A stretch of DNA of 64,000 nt, from assembly GCA_029378245.1 (NCBI GenBank), contig JARKIF010000003.1, positions 2,170,001 through 2,234,000 on the forward strand. Reading direction: 5' to 3'. Numbering within the stretch: position 1 is the stretch's first letter; each line of letters starts with the position of its first letter. The position numbers were made by a program, and so were the translations under genes. Below are positions 54,453 through 64,000 of the stretch, piece after piece. The notes under the pieces were generated by a model. The model saw only the letters and a program-made list of their open reading frames with translations, made no database searches and had not been told where the DNA came from. Source of the DNA: Roridomyces roridus. Taxonomy: Eukaryota; Basidiomycota; Agaricomycetes; Agaricales; Mycenaceae.

Positions 54453-54910
54453 GGATATGGAGTCCAACCGGTGACACGGTGACCGGGTTCCCTATGCTAC
54501 TTCCAAGGGAAGCAATCCAGACGGGACGAGAAAGGACGAGAGGAGGGCGAGAAAGAGAGCAAGGGGAAGGGCTCGGAGCAGCCAAGGTTGAATAGACCAG
54601 GAACATTAATATTCCAACTGAGTTACATGGTGGTTGTACAGAGGTTTATACACTAAATGCCCACTGATGTATACCCAGATGAATATGAAGAAAGTGACAA
54701 GGTAAAAAACTCGGACCCCGGAGTGGAGGTGGATACCGCGGAGAAACCGGAGGGATAAAGGAATGGATATCTACACCGGAGTAAGGTCGAGTGGGCGAAG
54801 GATGGAATGAAGTTGAAGAAGGGCGAAAATCCAAACGAGGACCGGAGTCCGGTCAAGATTGATCCGGATTGTTGGAGCCGGAACCGGAGTTGGTGAGGGT
54901 GGAACGGGAC
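54453..54910 (-). repeat. Dispersed repeat family E, copy 2
   Basis: Inverted relative to 37905-38395, with long stretches of near identity (the TATA-like block is at about 54638-54660). It is cut on the left by the family-A LTR. Confidence 0.6.
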
Positions 54911-54998
54911 GTAACAATTACCCATTTTTGGAGCTTGCGGAAATGTTGCGTAAATATAAAATTTCCAGATCACGGAAAAGTGACCTTCCCCCCTATGC
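54911..54998. repeat. Partial end of the CACTA-like MITE family
   Basis: gcttgcggaaatgttgcgtaaatataaaa and cggaaaagtgaccttccccccta resemble the right half of the MITEs at 30807 and 58109, but the terminal CTGTG is altered to CTATG and no left end is present. Confidence 0.55.
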
Positions 54999-55083
54999 TG
55001 TTCAAGTTGGTGATTTAATCAAATGCACCTTTTATTTTGTTTTCTGCTCCCAACTTTTTTATTTCCGTGCCTCAGGAGCTCCC
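54999..55083 (+). repeat. Left arm of an ~85-bp inverted repeat
   Basis: tgctgttcaagttggtgatttaatc and the following bases match the reverse complement of 56425-56506 at most positions. The arms enclose about 1.35 kb. Confidence 0.6.
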
Positions 55084-55710
55084 TGAAAATTTTCACAACT
55101 TGCTTCCAGTATTTATTTCTTTACTCATGGGCTCGGACGTCGTACGTCGTGCCGAGAAGTGTTCGGGCTCTCCCGCCTCAGCGCCTTGCCAGTGATCAAC
55201 CTGTTGGGAGGGCGGCAAGTTTGGCCGGTGGTGATGCTCTGATCTGATGTTACCTCTTTGTCTGCTCCTGCTCATTGCTTGCTCAACTCTTACTCTCACT
55301 TACCGCACCTTATTCCCACTCGCTGCGGCACTTCCAATGTCATCAATGCTCGACCCCACATCCTGCCCTCGGCATTCTACCCTCGTTGTCTGTCGTGACA
55401 GCGTTTGCCCATAACTGATGGTTTTCAATGGATTCATGGATGCTCTCTGGAGGAGGATGGTGGTACAGTGGCAACGTGCGGCGTGCCATCAACATTGAGG
55501 CGAGTACCGCCCTCGTTATCTTTTTTTTTTGCCTCTACATTGCTCCTTCGATGCTCCTCGCCTCCCCACAACATACCTTCACCATTGCCGTCACGACGGA
55601 CCCAACGCCTCCCTTCCCATACCTCCGCGTAGACGATGATGACAATCCACAGCCTCTTGGCTGCCCTGCACGCCCTGTCCTTGTTGTGGGCCTTTGTCCA
55701 CACAACGCAC
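55084..55710 (+). pseudogene. Relic inside the inverted-repeat segment
   Basis: A plus frame (55428-55710) has a hydrophobic stretch STALVIFFFCLYIAPSMLLA followed by VTTDPTPPFPYLRVDDDD and runs into the LTR at 55711. It looks like a fragment of a membrane protein gene; there is no start region or family assignment. Confidence 0.3.
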
Positions 55711-56048
55711 TGTTGGAATAAGAGGGCCGGAGGATGGTCCGCTCGACGAGGTCGACTAAAGGGCGACTAAGAGGAGTATATGAGAAACCAGTGTATTTGG
55801 GTTCTTTCTCTCTGAGGAATAACCTCAGAGAGGGAAACTACTTATACAAAGAGCGGGAGCCGACTAGTAAGCTACTATGAGTATCCAAGGTCCGTTTATC
55901 CGGTATTGGTACCGCTAATATAACTATATCGAGTCGATCTGTCCCACACGGATCCTGATGCATAATTATCGTGTATGTAAACGTCCATGACAATCGCGAG
56001 AGGGAAAGGGAACCGGCCTAACTGCCAACCCGTTCCCACCATTCAACA
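55711..56048 (-). mobile_element. Solo LTR, family A
   Basis: 338 bp, minus orientation, with near-matching flanks CGCAC and TGCAC (one change). The hairpin is intact. It sits inside the inverted-repeat segment. Confidence 0.87.
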
Positions 56049-56424
56049 TGCACGGCATCCAAGTCATGCGAGTTGGTGTTGGATTCGGCGTCGAGTACTT
56101 GCAATTGACGTCGTGGATATCTGGCAGCGCTCAGACCTGCTGCCGCCGGCCATATTGGTTTCAGTTTTTTTGCCTATGTGCTGCTTCCCCATCGTGTCGC
56201 ACCTCATCCGCTCCTGCCGGCTTATAGAACTGCAGGCTTAGAGACATCACGTCCACAGCGCAGCGGCTCAACGCCGCCGTGAGCTTCGGAATCGGTGGTC
56301 TACGACTCTACGTAATTGGCGCCAATGATGGCACGGCCGATTGCCGAACCAATCCTCAACACTTGATAAAATTGGGTGTCCGAGCCACAAGGCATCTGAA
56401 ATATAGAGATACACCATTTTGAAC
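56049..56424. other. Right part of the inverted-repeat segment
   Basis: About 375 bp following the LTR. Short plus-strand protein-like pieces continue the relic at 55428, but no frame is intact. Confidence 0.3.
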
Positions 56425-56516
56425 CTTGGAAATAAAAATTTTGGACCAGAAAACAAAATAAAAGTGCTTTTGATTAAATCACCAACTTGAACAGCATACC
56501 CCCCCTGTGCCAGTTT
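56425..56516 (-). repeat. Right arm of the inverted repeat with CACAGGGGGG end
   Basis: On the minus strand the arm begins CACAGGGGGGG then TATGCTGTTCAAGTTGG at 56516. CACAGGGGGG is the terminus of the CACTA-like MITEs, which suggests that the ~1.5-kb segment is a larger non-autonomous member. Confidence 0.6.
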
Positions 56517-57251
56517 ATATGTGTTTTGAAAGAACATCTTTGTATGGAGCTTGTAACTGCATAAAAAATAAATCCTTTCAGTGGCAATCAAAGAGATTCA
56601 TAAAGTACCCCATTCAGATCTAGAACAGCTTTCTCAGTGGCAGAAAGATGTACTTTCCCTGGAAATCTTTTGTAACTTTAAAGAGCTTCCTTGCGTTCCA
56701 AATGCATTTGTTGGGCAATTTTCCCTGTGAGGTGCAGATTGGTTGATCCATGACACTCCACTGTACTCAATGCCAGGCGGCTGGCCCACTTGCAATTTTG
56801 CACCTGTTTTATACACATTGCCCTCTGGGCGGACCTGGCTCCTCTGGATATTCCCCATTAGCTAGCAGCCCAGTCCTGGGCCTCCGGCCGGACTTTAATC
56901 ATGATTCATGAACCGGCTCACCAGTACTTGCGCCAGCCGAAATGCCCGACCGCCGACTTGCCGGGCCGCAAATACTATCATATAACGACAACTACGAGTA
57001 AAGAGAGCGTGGGAGAATCTGCTCGATCTTTGAGACAGACAATTACTGATTTCGGCTCATTACTCATGCATGTGGAGATGCCGGTCCATATATGGACCGG
57101 CGTGCGTGACAAGGATCCTTCCGTTGATGTCAGCGCCGTAAGTAGTTGACAGTCCCTGTCAGTCCGGGTGCAACACTTTTCACGAGTCTTTCTTGGGTCT
57201 TTCTTACTGGTTCACTGATTGGGATTTTGAAACAGAGGACAGACAAAAATC
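56517..57251. other. Unassigned sequence
   Basis: About 735 bp with short frames only (a 74-codon minus frame at 56634-56858). No repeat or gene recognised. Confidence 0.35.
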
Positions 57252-57253
57252 TA

Positions 57254-57813
57254 CAGTGACAAACCCGGAAGCGAAACAATCAAGCAACTTGATGCATAGA
57301 CAGGGCTACGAATGACCACCCGGGCCGAAATTTATTTAGGACATACTTAGGGGTCCAAACTACTCATACATAGCATTAGAGCCCCAACGGATTGCTGGGA
57401 GTTCTTCAGCAACACAATCTTCTGACCCGCTGATTTTGCATGATTACTGGGAAGAGAAACAAAGGATTTCTCAGTCAATGGCAAGTCAATGGCACATTTT
57501 TCACAGGTTTTTCTGTTCATAGATTGATTCAGCAGCCTCAAAAACCCCCGCTTACCCACTCTGTGTCTGCAAAGAAGTTGCATAGCGAGCGGAGATCAAT
57601 CAATGTTGTGATCTCCACCCAAATCTCACAACTGCGAAATCTTTCAGGTGTGGCACCCTTCAATCAAGGTGCATTGACCCCAGAACTTGACATAGGTCAG
57701 TTTTATAGTCCAAATAATGTACTCCCCCAGTTTCAACGGCCAAGCCTTCCGAGACCACTCAAAACGGACGCTGTTTCAGTACCCAGTTTTTTTCGCTTCC
57801 GGGTTTGTCACTG
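57254..57813. mobile_element. Non-autonomous Tc1/mariner-like element
   Basis: 560 bp with perfect 23-bp inverted ends, CAGTGACAAACCCGGAAGCG plus AAA, flanked by TA on both sides (57252-57253, 57814-57815). Ends starting CAGTG and TA duplications are typical of Tc1/mariner. A 143-codon plus frame inside has no DDE-type transposase motifs. Confidence 0.85.
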
Positions 57814-57815
57814 TA

Positions 57816-58105
57816 TGGAAAGGTCATTCCCAAATATTATCATTCTCAGTTGTAGCGTACCTAGTACTTGAATCAAATTGGAAAAAATAAGTAAGGAGAG
57901 AATGATAGACAATGTTGCACACACTGTACAAAGCCGAAGAACACAGGCTCTCTCAGAGTCAACCTAATTTACAACGTTCCCGCCAATTTCCGTTGTGTCT
58001 GCCAGTTTGGTGAGACAAGAGGGAGGTAGGGGTCAGGAACCTGAGTGAGTGTTGCCGTGCCCAGAGGTGAGCAACAGAGTTAAACGGGGTTCCTAACTGA
58101 GCTCT
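57816..58105. other. Gap between DNA elements
   Basis: About 290 bp; nothing recognised. Confidence 0.35.
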
Positions 58106-58108
58106 TCA

Positions 58109-58363
58109 CACAGGGGGGAACCTCACTTTTCCGCACAGCGGGAATTTTATATTTCTGCAGTATTTCTGCATGATTTCCGCAACATTTCCGCATGGCGGAA
58201 ATATGTTGATTTCATTACATAAGCATGAGGTTCTCTGCTAAATTGGCAGATTTTGATTTTTCTCACCTATTTTCGGAGCTGGCGGAAATGTTGCGGAAAT
58301 ACTGCGGAAATGTTGCGTAAATAAAGTATTTCCGTGGTGCGGAAAAGATGCCTTCCCCCTGTG
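58109..58363. mobile_element. CACTA-like MITE, copy 2
   Basis: 255 bp. Left CACAGGGGGGAA then CTCACTTTTCCGCA; right TGCGGAAAAGATGCC then TTCCCCCTGTG. The exact 3-bp duplication TCA is at 58106-58108 and 58364-58366. Many ttgcggaaat / atttccgcaa units lie inside. Same family as 30807. Confidence 0.8.
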
Positions 58364-58366
58364 TCA

Positions 58367-59245
58367 AGTCTTGTGGTATTGCATTGAGTCTCAATCCTCG
58401 AGAGATAGGCAGCTGGAAGAGCCGCAGTAGGCAGTTGATGTCGTCAGAGGATGCAAGCGAGGGCAGCGTGTGACCCCGAAATCCAAAACAAGTCCGCCGA
58501 GCGCTGCCAGCAATGGGCCATCGGGTCTAGAATTGAACTTGAAAACTCATTGGATGATGCCTGATGAAGCATGGGTTCAAATGAGGATTTAGCTCCGAAA
58601 GGACCCACGAAACGGCGCAATTCGGCCATCTCGTGTCAGACCCATTTTGGACCCATGTTTCAAATCATCATTACGCGCTGCCGGAGACTTCAAGGAGATT
58701 TGATTACAGGAACCACGACATGGTGAGCAAACAAATCTCCCTCTCTTCTTCGATTTTCTCTCTCTTTTTTCTCTCTTTTGCAAATTGATTAATTCTGCTT
58801 CTCCACAGACATACGACATGAGCCCTGATTTCAAACCTGGATACCTCCAGATCCAGGAATTCCGGATCACAGAGCCCAATTGGGGTTATCATCTTTGGTC
58901 ACATCCCCTCCTCATTCCAATGCCTTATGCCTCCTCCAATTCATCCAATTTATCTTCATGCCGACAACGACACACACGCACTAAAAGATGCCTCCGGCAC
59001 CAAAAAAAACAGGGCCACCACTCCCTCAATGTCCCACGGCTGTGATCACCCTGAACTGGGGAGGGTGGTGCGAGAAGAAACGCTGGGGGTCAAAGACCAA
59101 GGGCTCAATGTACAGCAATAATGAGTCCTCGCGGCTCCGTCGGAGTTTCACGTACCAGGCTTGCTCGAGGTCGGCGGACAACTGTGGCGGGTGTTAGCTA
59201 GTGTACGAAACAGAAAATACGGACAATACTTCTACAAGGTAGAGA
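58367..59245. other. Right boundary of the repeat island
   Basis: About 880 bp without a recognised gene; T/C-rich tracts near 58740-58800. It separates the last transposon from the zinc-finger gene. Confidence 0.4.
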
Positions 59246-60646
59246 TTATACTGGCGGAGGCGGCTTGAAACCGCCATCCGATTCCCCATCGGCATCTTCA
59301 TCTTCCAGCTCGGCTTGAGCTTCTGCATATGCCTTGGCGGTGGTGGTGGCATTAGCGACAGCCACTTCCAGTTGTTTTGTTTGCTCGTTGGACAGCCCGT
59401 ATGAGGACAAGGACGGGGCATTTGACGATTCGGGGGCGGGCACCTGGGAGCGAGCAATGGCGCTGGCCAGCGTGCCTTGACCGTTGTCGGCAGGGGCGGA
59501 GGGCGCTGGCGCGCTGGGGGCGCCCAAGGCGCGAGAAACGAGTGTCTGCAACAATGGATGCAGCTCCAAAACGACGGATTGGACGCGCGAGATGAGGCTC
59601 GCTTCAATCTCCCCTTCATCCGCTTCTCCAGACACTACGGCGGTAGCGGCCCTGTCCCCGCTCTCCATCTCGACGGTCGGCGCATTCGCACATGGGTCGT
59701 CGGGTCGCCGCGACTTGATGGTAGTCTTGTGCCGCTCGATGGTGTCGCGGACGTTGGAGACCTTCTGACACCCGCCGCACTTCCACAGTGTTTGAGGCTG
59801 GGGCTTGTGCCGCTTCTCTTCATGCGCTCGAAGGTTGGTTAGCCGGGCGAAGAACTTGCCACACCTGGCGACAAGGCAAGGGTGGACGGCGGATAGCATT
59901 TTTTGAGACTCGGCTGCAGGGGTCTGGCCAATCTGAATTCCACTGAGGACACCGAGGACTTGAATGAGCCCCCCAATCTCTTGAAGTGGATTCTTGTTGG
60001 ATTCGCCCGTGGCAGAGGAGGTGATCGCGAACAAGAACGCGCGATGGAGGTGTGGCTGGATGGAGGTGATGATGTTGGGAGTGAGAGCCGGCGACGTGGT
60101 GAGGGTAGTGGTGATGACGCGGACCGCTTCCGCGACCTCGACGAAGAGCGGGGCATCGCCGCTCGTATGTGCGCGTTTGCGGGCAGGCTCACTCGAGCCT
60201 ACCTCCTCATCCCGTTTTCGCTTGAGCTGCTGAGTGGACGCGTCGGAATGACGGAGGGTCCCAAACAACACCTCGGATTTGGCGAGGGAGATGAGGAAGC
60301 GGCTCAATGCGAGAGCGAGGCCCCGAGGAACCGTTCCAGAGGCGGCGATCTGGTTCAGCACGTCGAGTAAACTCTCCCCTGCAGACTCTGGTATCTTTGA
60401 GGCCGCGAATGTCGAGTGTGCTGCAGGATCGCGTTCCAATGACGCGAGAATGGCGCGTACAGTAGCGACGGTCGCCTTTTCCTTGGCAGTTGGGACAGCC
60501 GGCGGCGCGGGGGTTGGTGCAGGAGCAGCGACCTCTTTGCTGAGCTCGGCCCAGAGGCCCGAAGCGATTTGCTCTGCCTCGGCCTCTATATCTTCCTCCT
60601 CCTCTTCGTACTCGCCGTCCCAGTCACCGTCTTCGTCGCCCTCCAT
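59246..60646 (-). CDS. C2H2-type zinc-finger protein, uncharacterised
   Basis: A single-exon frame; the preferred start is ATG 60646 (MEGDEDGDWDGEYEEEEEDI, good context) rather than the upstream 60754. The first 35 residues are strongly acidic; a helical region follows (SLLDVLNQIAASGTVPRGLA, LALSRFLISLAKSEVLF). A basic nuclear-type signal QQLKRKRDEE / EPARKRAH precedes a helical middle. A C2H2-like finger reads CLVARCGKFFARLTNLRAHE with histidines after it, and a second Cys pair is in WKCGGCQKVSNVRDTIERH. The tail is acidic and Pro-rich. About 466 residues. It is probably a nuclear DNA- or RNA-binding factor. It is divergent from the carrier gene. Confidence 0.75.
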   Translation of the reverse strand: MEGDEDGDWDGEYEEEEEDIEAEAEQIASGLWAELSKEVAAPAPTPAPPAVPTAKEKATVATVRAILASLERDPAAHSTFAASKIPESAGESLLDVLNQIAASGTVPRGLALALSRFLISLAKSEVLFGTLRHSDASTQQLKRKRDEEVGSSEPARKRAHTSGDAPLFVEVAEAVRVITTTLTTSPALTPNIITSIQPHLHRAFLFAITSSATGESNKNPLQEIGGLIQVLGVLSGIQIGQTPAAESQKMLSAVHPCLVARCGKFFARLTNLRAHEEKRHKPQPQTLWKCGGCQKVSNVRDTIERHKTTIKSRRPDDPCANAPTVEMESGDRAATAVVSGEADEGEIEASLISRVQSVVLELHPLLQTLVSRALGAPSAPAPSAPADNGQGTLASAIARSQVPAPESSNAPSLSSYGLSNEQTKQLEVAVANATTTAKAYAEAQAELEDEDADGESDGGFKPPPPV

Positions 60647-60728
60647 GGGATGTTGTCGGTAGAGTATGCGGCAGATCAATAGTAGATCACTTTTTGATTG
60701 GAAATATGTTGGCAGTTGAATCTTCTCC

Positions 60729-61873
60729 ATGTCCAAGACGGTCAAGGACCTCACCGCTGGGACCGCAGGCGGTATCGCCCAGGTATGCCCCCTTTACTCT
60801 AGCAATGTGGTGCTGAATAGCTCTACAGGTGCTGGTCGGCCAACCGTTCGACATCGTCAAAGTTGTGGGTACTCTTCCTCTCAACGGCTGGCGCGCCATG
60901 AACATCTGGAATAAATGAAGCGCATGCAAACGTCACCCAAGGGAACCTACTCTGGCATGATGCATTGTGCAACGGGTATCTTGAAAAATGAGGGGCCGCT
61001 TGCTTTCTACAAGGTGTGTTTTCCCAACTGGTTGACTGTAGGAGGCTATAGGCGCGTTCCAGGGTACCCTCACGCCACTGCTAGGTATCGGCGTCTGCGT
61101 GTCTATCCAATTTGGCGCACTCGAGAATGTCAAGCGTTACTTTGCCGCTCAAAATTCTGCAAAAGCCATCGGCGGGGAGAACGGCGCAACTCTGAGCGGA
61201 AGCCAGCTCTTCACGGCGGGAGTCGTCGCTGGCATTGCCAACGGCTTTGTCTCGGGGCCTGTCGAGCACATCCGTATCCGTGCGTCGGCCTCTCACTCGA
61301 CGCGTTATTATCCCAAACGACAGCCTCAGGTCTGCAAACACAATCGTCTACCAAGCCCGACTACAAGGGTCCGTTCGACGCGATTAAAAAGATACATTCC
61401 GCGCACGGATTACCTGGTTTATTCAAGGGCCAGGCTGTCACGTTCCTTCGCGAGGCCACAGGTTATGGCGTGTATTTCCTGGCGTATGAAAAACTTGTAC
61501 AGCGCGAGATGGCTCTCAAAGGCATTAAACGCGATGAGCTCAGCCCTGTCAACGCCGTGCTATACGGCGCCGCTGCCGGCTACGCTGTGAGTGTTTTGCC
61601 GCTTTTATTCTCGCGCTGATAACTTGGCACCAGTTATGGGCCGTTATTTACCCGATAGATATGATCAAGTCTAGAATGCAGACCGATGGCTTCACCTCTG
61701 CCACTGGGCAGAAGTACAAGTCCGCCATTGACTGCGTGCGCACCGTCTGGCGGACAGAAGGCATTGCGGCCTTTACGCGTGGCCTCACGCCGACTTTGAT
61801 CAGGTCACCCTTTGCCAACGGCGCTACTTTTCTTGGTTTTGAGATGGCGAGCAGGGTACTCAACTCGTGGTGA
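60729..61873 (+). CDS. Mitochondrial carrier protein (SLC25; Ymc1/carnitine-type)
   Basis: A six-helix inner-membrane transporter of the SLC25 family. Exons joined by short introns give MSKTVKDLTAGTAGGIAQ, VLVGQPFDIVKVRMQT (first PxD signature), GTLTPLLGIGVCVSIQFG, LFTAGVVAGIANGFVSGPVE, EHIRIRLQTQ (second repeat), LPGLFKGQAVTFLREATGYG, and LWAVIYPIDMIKSRMQT (third PxD), ending FLGFEMASRVLNSW. Intron joins were checked for frame at 60783, near 60866, 61014, 61278 and 61588. The protein is about 300 residues. Sequence style is nearest to Ymc1/Ymc2 and the carnitine carrier; the substrate cannot be told from the sequence alone. Confidence 0.88.
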
Positions 61874-61972
61874 CAGACATGCAAGGAGAGTCAGTGTATT
61901 GATGCGTAGAGTAATGAGTGTAGTAGTTACTAATACATACAGACCGGTCAAAGTAAAAGATACATGAGCCCA

Positions 61973-64000
61973 CTACGGCCGCGCCCAAGGAATGTCACCC
62001 AGTTTCTGTCGCTGGGGTTTCGTCCTCCCGTTCGCCAGCGGTGTGCCTGCTCCACCTCTCCCGGACCCAAATGAGGGACCCACCGTCTCCGACGCTGTAC
62101 GTCTCAACTTCTTTGGCGCCAACGCAGCTGCTCTCGGAGAGTCGGCCTGTCCCCCAGGGGTGCTGCGCGTGGCCTGATGCTGCCCGTTCGCCCTCATACT
62201 ACCCGCGGGCGTGAGACCAGGTTTGAGGACGGGGACAATCTCGCGTGCCAGTTCCCTCACGAGCACTGCTCCGTCCCCGCCACCTCGACTGAGCCCCTCG
62301 ACGACCCCAAGCAACCCGTAGCGCTCGACCAACATGGCGCGGTTTGGATGAACCTCGCAAACCGTCCGCAACACACGAAGGAGGTTGAGTCGCACAACTG
62401 CCTTTTCCTTCGAATGCCCTCCAGGACCTAAGCGCTCCAGGATCCGTTTGAAGAACGGTGGGGATCGCGAGATGGCGATCGTGAGCGCCGACGACAGTCT
62501 TGTAATCTTGAGGAAAGGGTCCAACAAGTTCTCGAATGAGTTGGCTTTGGCCGTAACGAAGCACGTCAGTAGTGCAGCCACCGCCGGTCCCCTTTGTCAG
62601 CTCGTCCTCGACCCTTGCTGTCTCGTCTTGCAGCCATGACAGGATTGACTCGAGTGCGCTCACTTGGAAGTACGGGTCTTCCAAAAGCTTGAGATACATG
62701 GACAGTCCGTCGTGCTGCCACAACAATGTGCGGCAGCTCTTGCCTGCGCTCGTCAGGTCGCACAAAATCGGTAGTGCAAACTGCTTGAGAGGGGAGCGGG
62801 TCTCAATCACCCGTTTCAAGCACGGTATGATGCCTGCTTGGGCAGCTTCTTCCTGGCGCGTCTTGTTCAACCGGCAGAGATTGTAGCACGTTTGGAAGAT
62901 ATGGTTTGACATCTCGGTGCTATGTGGACCCGAGGATTGGTCTTCCAATATACGGACCAGAATCTCGATGGCGTTGGCGTTCTGCAACACGTCGAGGAGG
63001 GTAGCATTCATTGACAAATGCTTGATGGCCTTGAGCATGTGGACCAGGCATTCTGGCTCGAGCAGCTCGCACGATCGCAACAGCCGGCGTATGACCTTGC
63101 GCGTCCCGACAGCATTGCGGACATGGATGTCGGACTGGGAGACCTGGGAAAAGACAAGAAGGATCTGGACGATTTTCATCTTGGTTTCCGTGGCAGCTGC
63201 CCCTCCGGTCGTGATCACGTTCAACAACGCAGCGGAGAGTGGATCGAGTAAACCCTCGCGAATGAACATGCGGCAAAAGTCGTTTTTGGTGGTGGGACTG
63301 TTCAGGTCAAACACGCTACCAATGCCATTGAGCGCGTGGACGACGAGATCCGTTTGCTCCGTGTAGTCCTCGTCAATCAAATCGACGAGAACCTTGAGAC
63401 CGCGACATGAAATGAACATTTGCAGCGTCATGACCGAAGTATGGCACAGCAATCGGATAAAGTTGGACGCCTCCAACCTGCATTCCGACGGAAACTTCTT
63501 GGAGGTGAAGTTCATCATCACCGGAATACCTCCGATGAGACAAAAACTTTCCAAGAAGCCGAGATTGGTATTGACCAACAGGTTGATTATCTGCAGCAGC
63601 CGCATGCTCACATCCCGCGCACATTTGCCCTCGAGCACCTCCAGTATCGCGAGCATCCCGTGCGATGAAACAAGCTGCAGTTGCATTTCGGGCGTCTCGG
63701 TTAGGATATTCAACAGTTGGTCACAGGCGTCTCGAAGCTGAAAGTCCGGTGCCGAAGGTGTAAGCTGATCGATGAGTCCGTTGACCATATTGCAGAGGCG
63801 AGCGTATTTATCGCGTTGTAAGTTGGCCTCTAAATCATCTTCCGCAAAGCCCTCGTCAATCTAGAGGAATCAGCCTAGTGAGTGATATAATCAAGAATAT
63901 ATGCACCTCGGCAAATGGGTCTTCTTCGTCCGAATTATCATCACCCAGCTAAAGGTGCGTTCAGAAGGGGCCCATGAGTATCAAGAGGCCAACTTACCCA
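61973..64000 (-). CDS. SepH/Cdc7-type septation kinase, armadillo C-terminal half (partial)
   Basis: The C-terminal part of a Ste20/Ste11-like kinase of the septation initiation network; the kinase domain would lie beyond the right edge. Exons at the edge give LGDDNSDEEDPFAE (about 63909-63950) and IDEGFAEDDLEANLQRDKYA (63793-63860). The large exon continues with NGLIDQLTPSAPDFQLRDAC, SHGMLAILEVLEGKCARDV, ECRLEASNFIRLLCHTSV, SPTTKNDFCRMFIREGLLDP, SMNATLLDVLQNANAIEIL and SALESILSWLQDETARVEDE. The frame then shifts once at about 62578-62586 before LLTCFVTAKANSFENLLDPF and AVVRLNLLRVLRTVCEVHPN. The stop is at 61973-61975. Identification rests on memory of fungal SepH C-termini. Confidence 0.78.

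Noticed and set aside
57440..57871. A transposase gene inside the Tc1/mariner-like element
   Set aside because: The 143-codon frame extends past the element's end and lacks the catalytic DDE/D spacing and helix-turn-helix features.
1..64000. CRISPR arrays, operons, ribosome binding sites, prophage
   Set aside because: The DNA is eukaryotic (spliceosomal introns, nuclear genes); no regularly spaced repeats with unique spacers were seen.

Overview
The window looks like nuclear DNA of a basidiomycete fungus, almost certainly an Agaricomycete. Genes are dense and split by many GT-AG introns of about 45-55 nt. A multi-exon DUF6533 membrane protein and a Chs3-type class IV chitin synthase are present. 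The style of the repeat island would suit a Rhizoctonia-like species, but that placement is inference.

Left arm (1-29261): a gene-dense block of housekeeping genes. In order these are MED25 (-, cut by the left edge), CAND1 (+), a small basic coiled-coil protein (+), hexokinase (-), mitochondrial uL14m (+), a DUF6533 membrane protein (+), RBM25-like splicing factor (-), class IV chitin synthase (+), mitochondrial uL5m (-), complex I 49-kDa subunit NDUFS2 (+), cytochrome c oxidase subunit VI (-), ribosomal protein eS8 (+), LSM2 (+), COP9 signalosome subunit 3 (+) and CCR4-NOT subunit NOT3 (+). Several are divergent pairs sharing 140-380 bp promoters. CAND1 and CSN3 both act on cullin-RING ligase cycling. 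Several products go to the mitochondrion.

Middle (about 29300-59200): a 30-kb repeat island. It holds one nearly intact, very young Ty1/copia element on the minus strand (39886-44471: 289-bp LTRs with one mismatch, TTGTT target duplication, half-tRNA-iMet primer site, gag missing, integrase frame broken). Solo LTRs of at least four families (A, B, C, D here) often have clean 5-bp target duplications and nest in each other. Non-autonomous DNA transposons can be recognised by terminal inverted repeats plus target duplications: three hAT (8 bp), two CACTA-like (3 bp) and one Tc1/mariner (TA). Eroded gene relics lie between them, including a RecQ-type helicase and genes split by solo LTRs. One open KOW/SPT5-like ORF and one tRNA-like sequence are also present.

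Right arm (59246-64000): ordinary genes resume with a C2H2-type zinc-finger protein (-), a mitochondrial carrier (+) and the armadillo-repeat C-terminal half of a SepH/Cdc7-type septation kinase (-, cut by the right edge).

Four conserved genes (uL5m, NDUFS2, NOT3, SepH-like) each carry one single-base frame break. Sequencing or assembly error is the simplest explanation. The most unusual signals are a probable 2-nt micro-exon in NDUFS2, a compensated hairpin in the family-A LTRs, and a flipped palindrome in the family-C LTRs.
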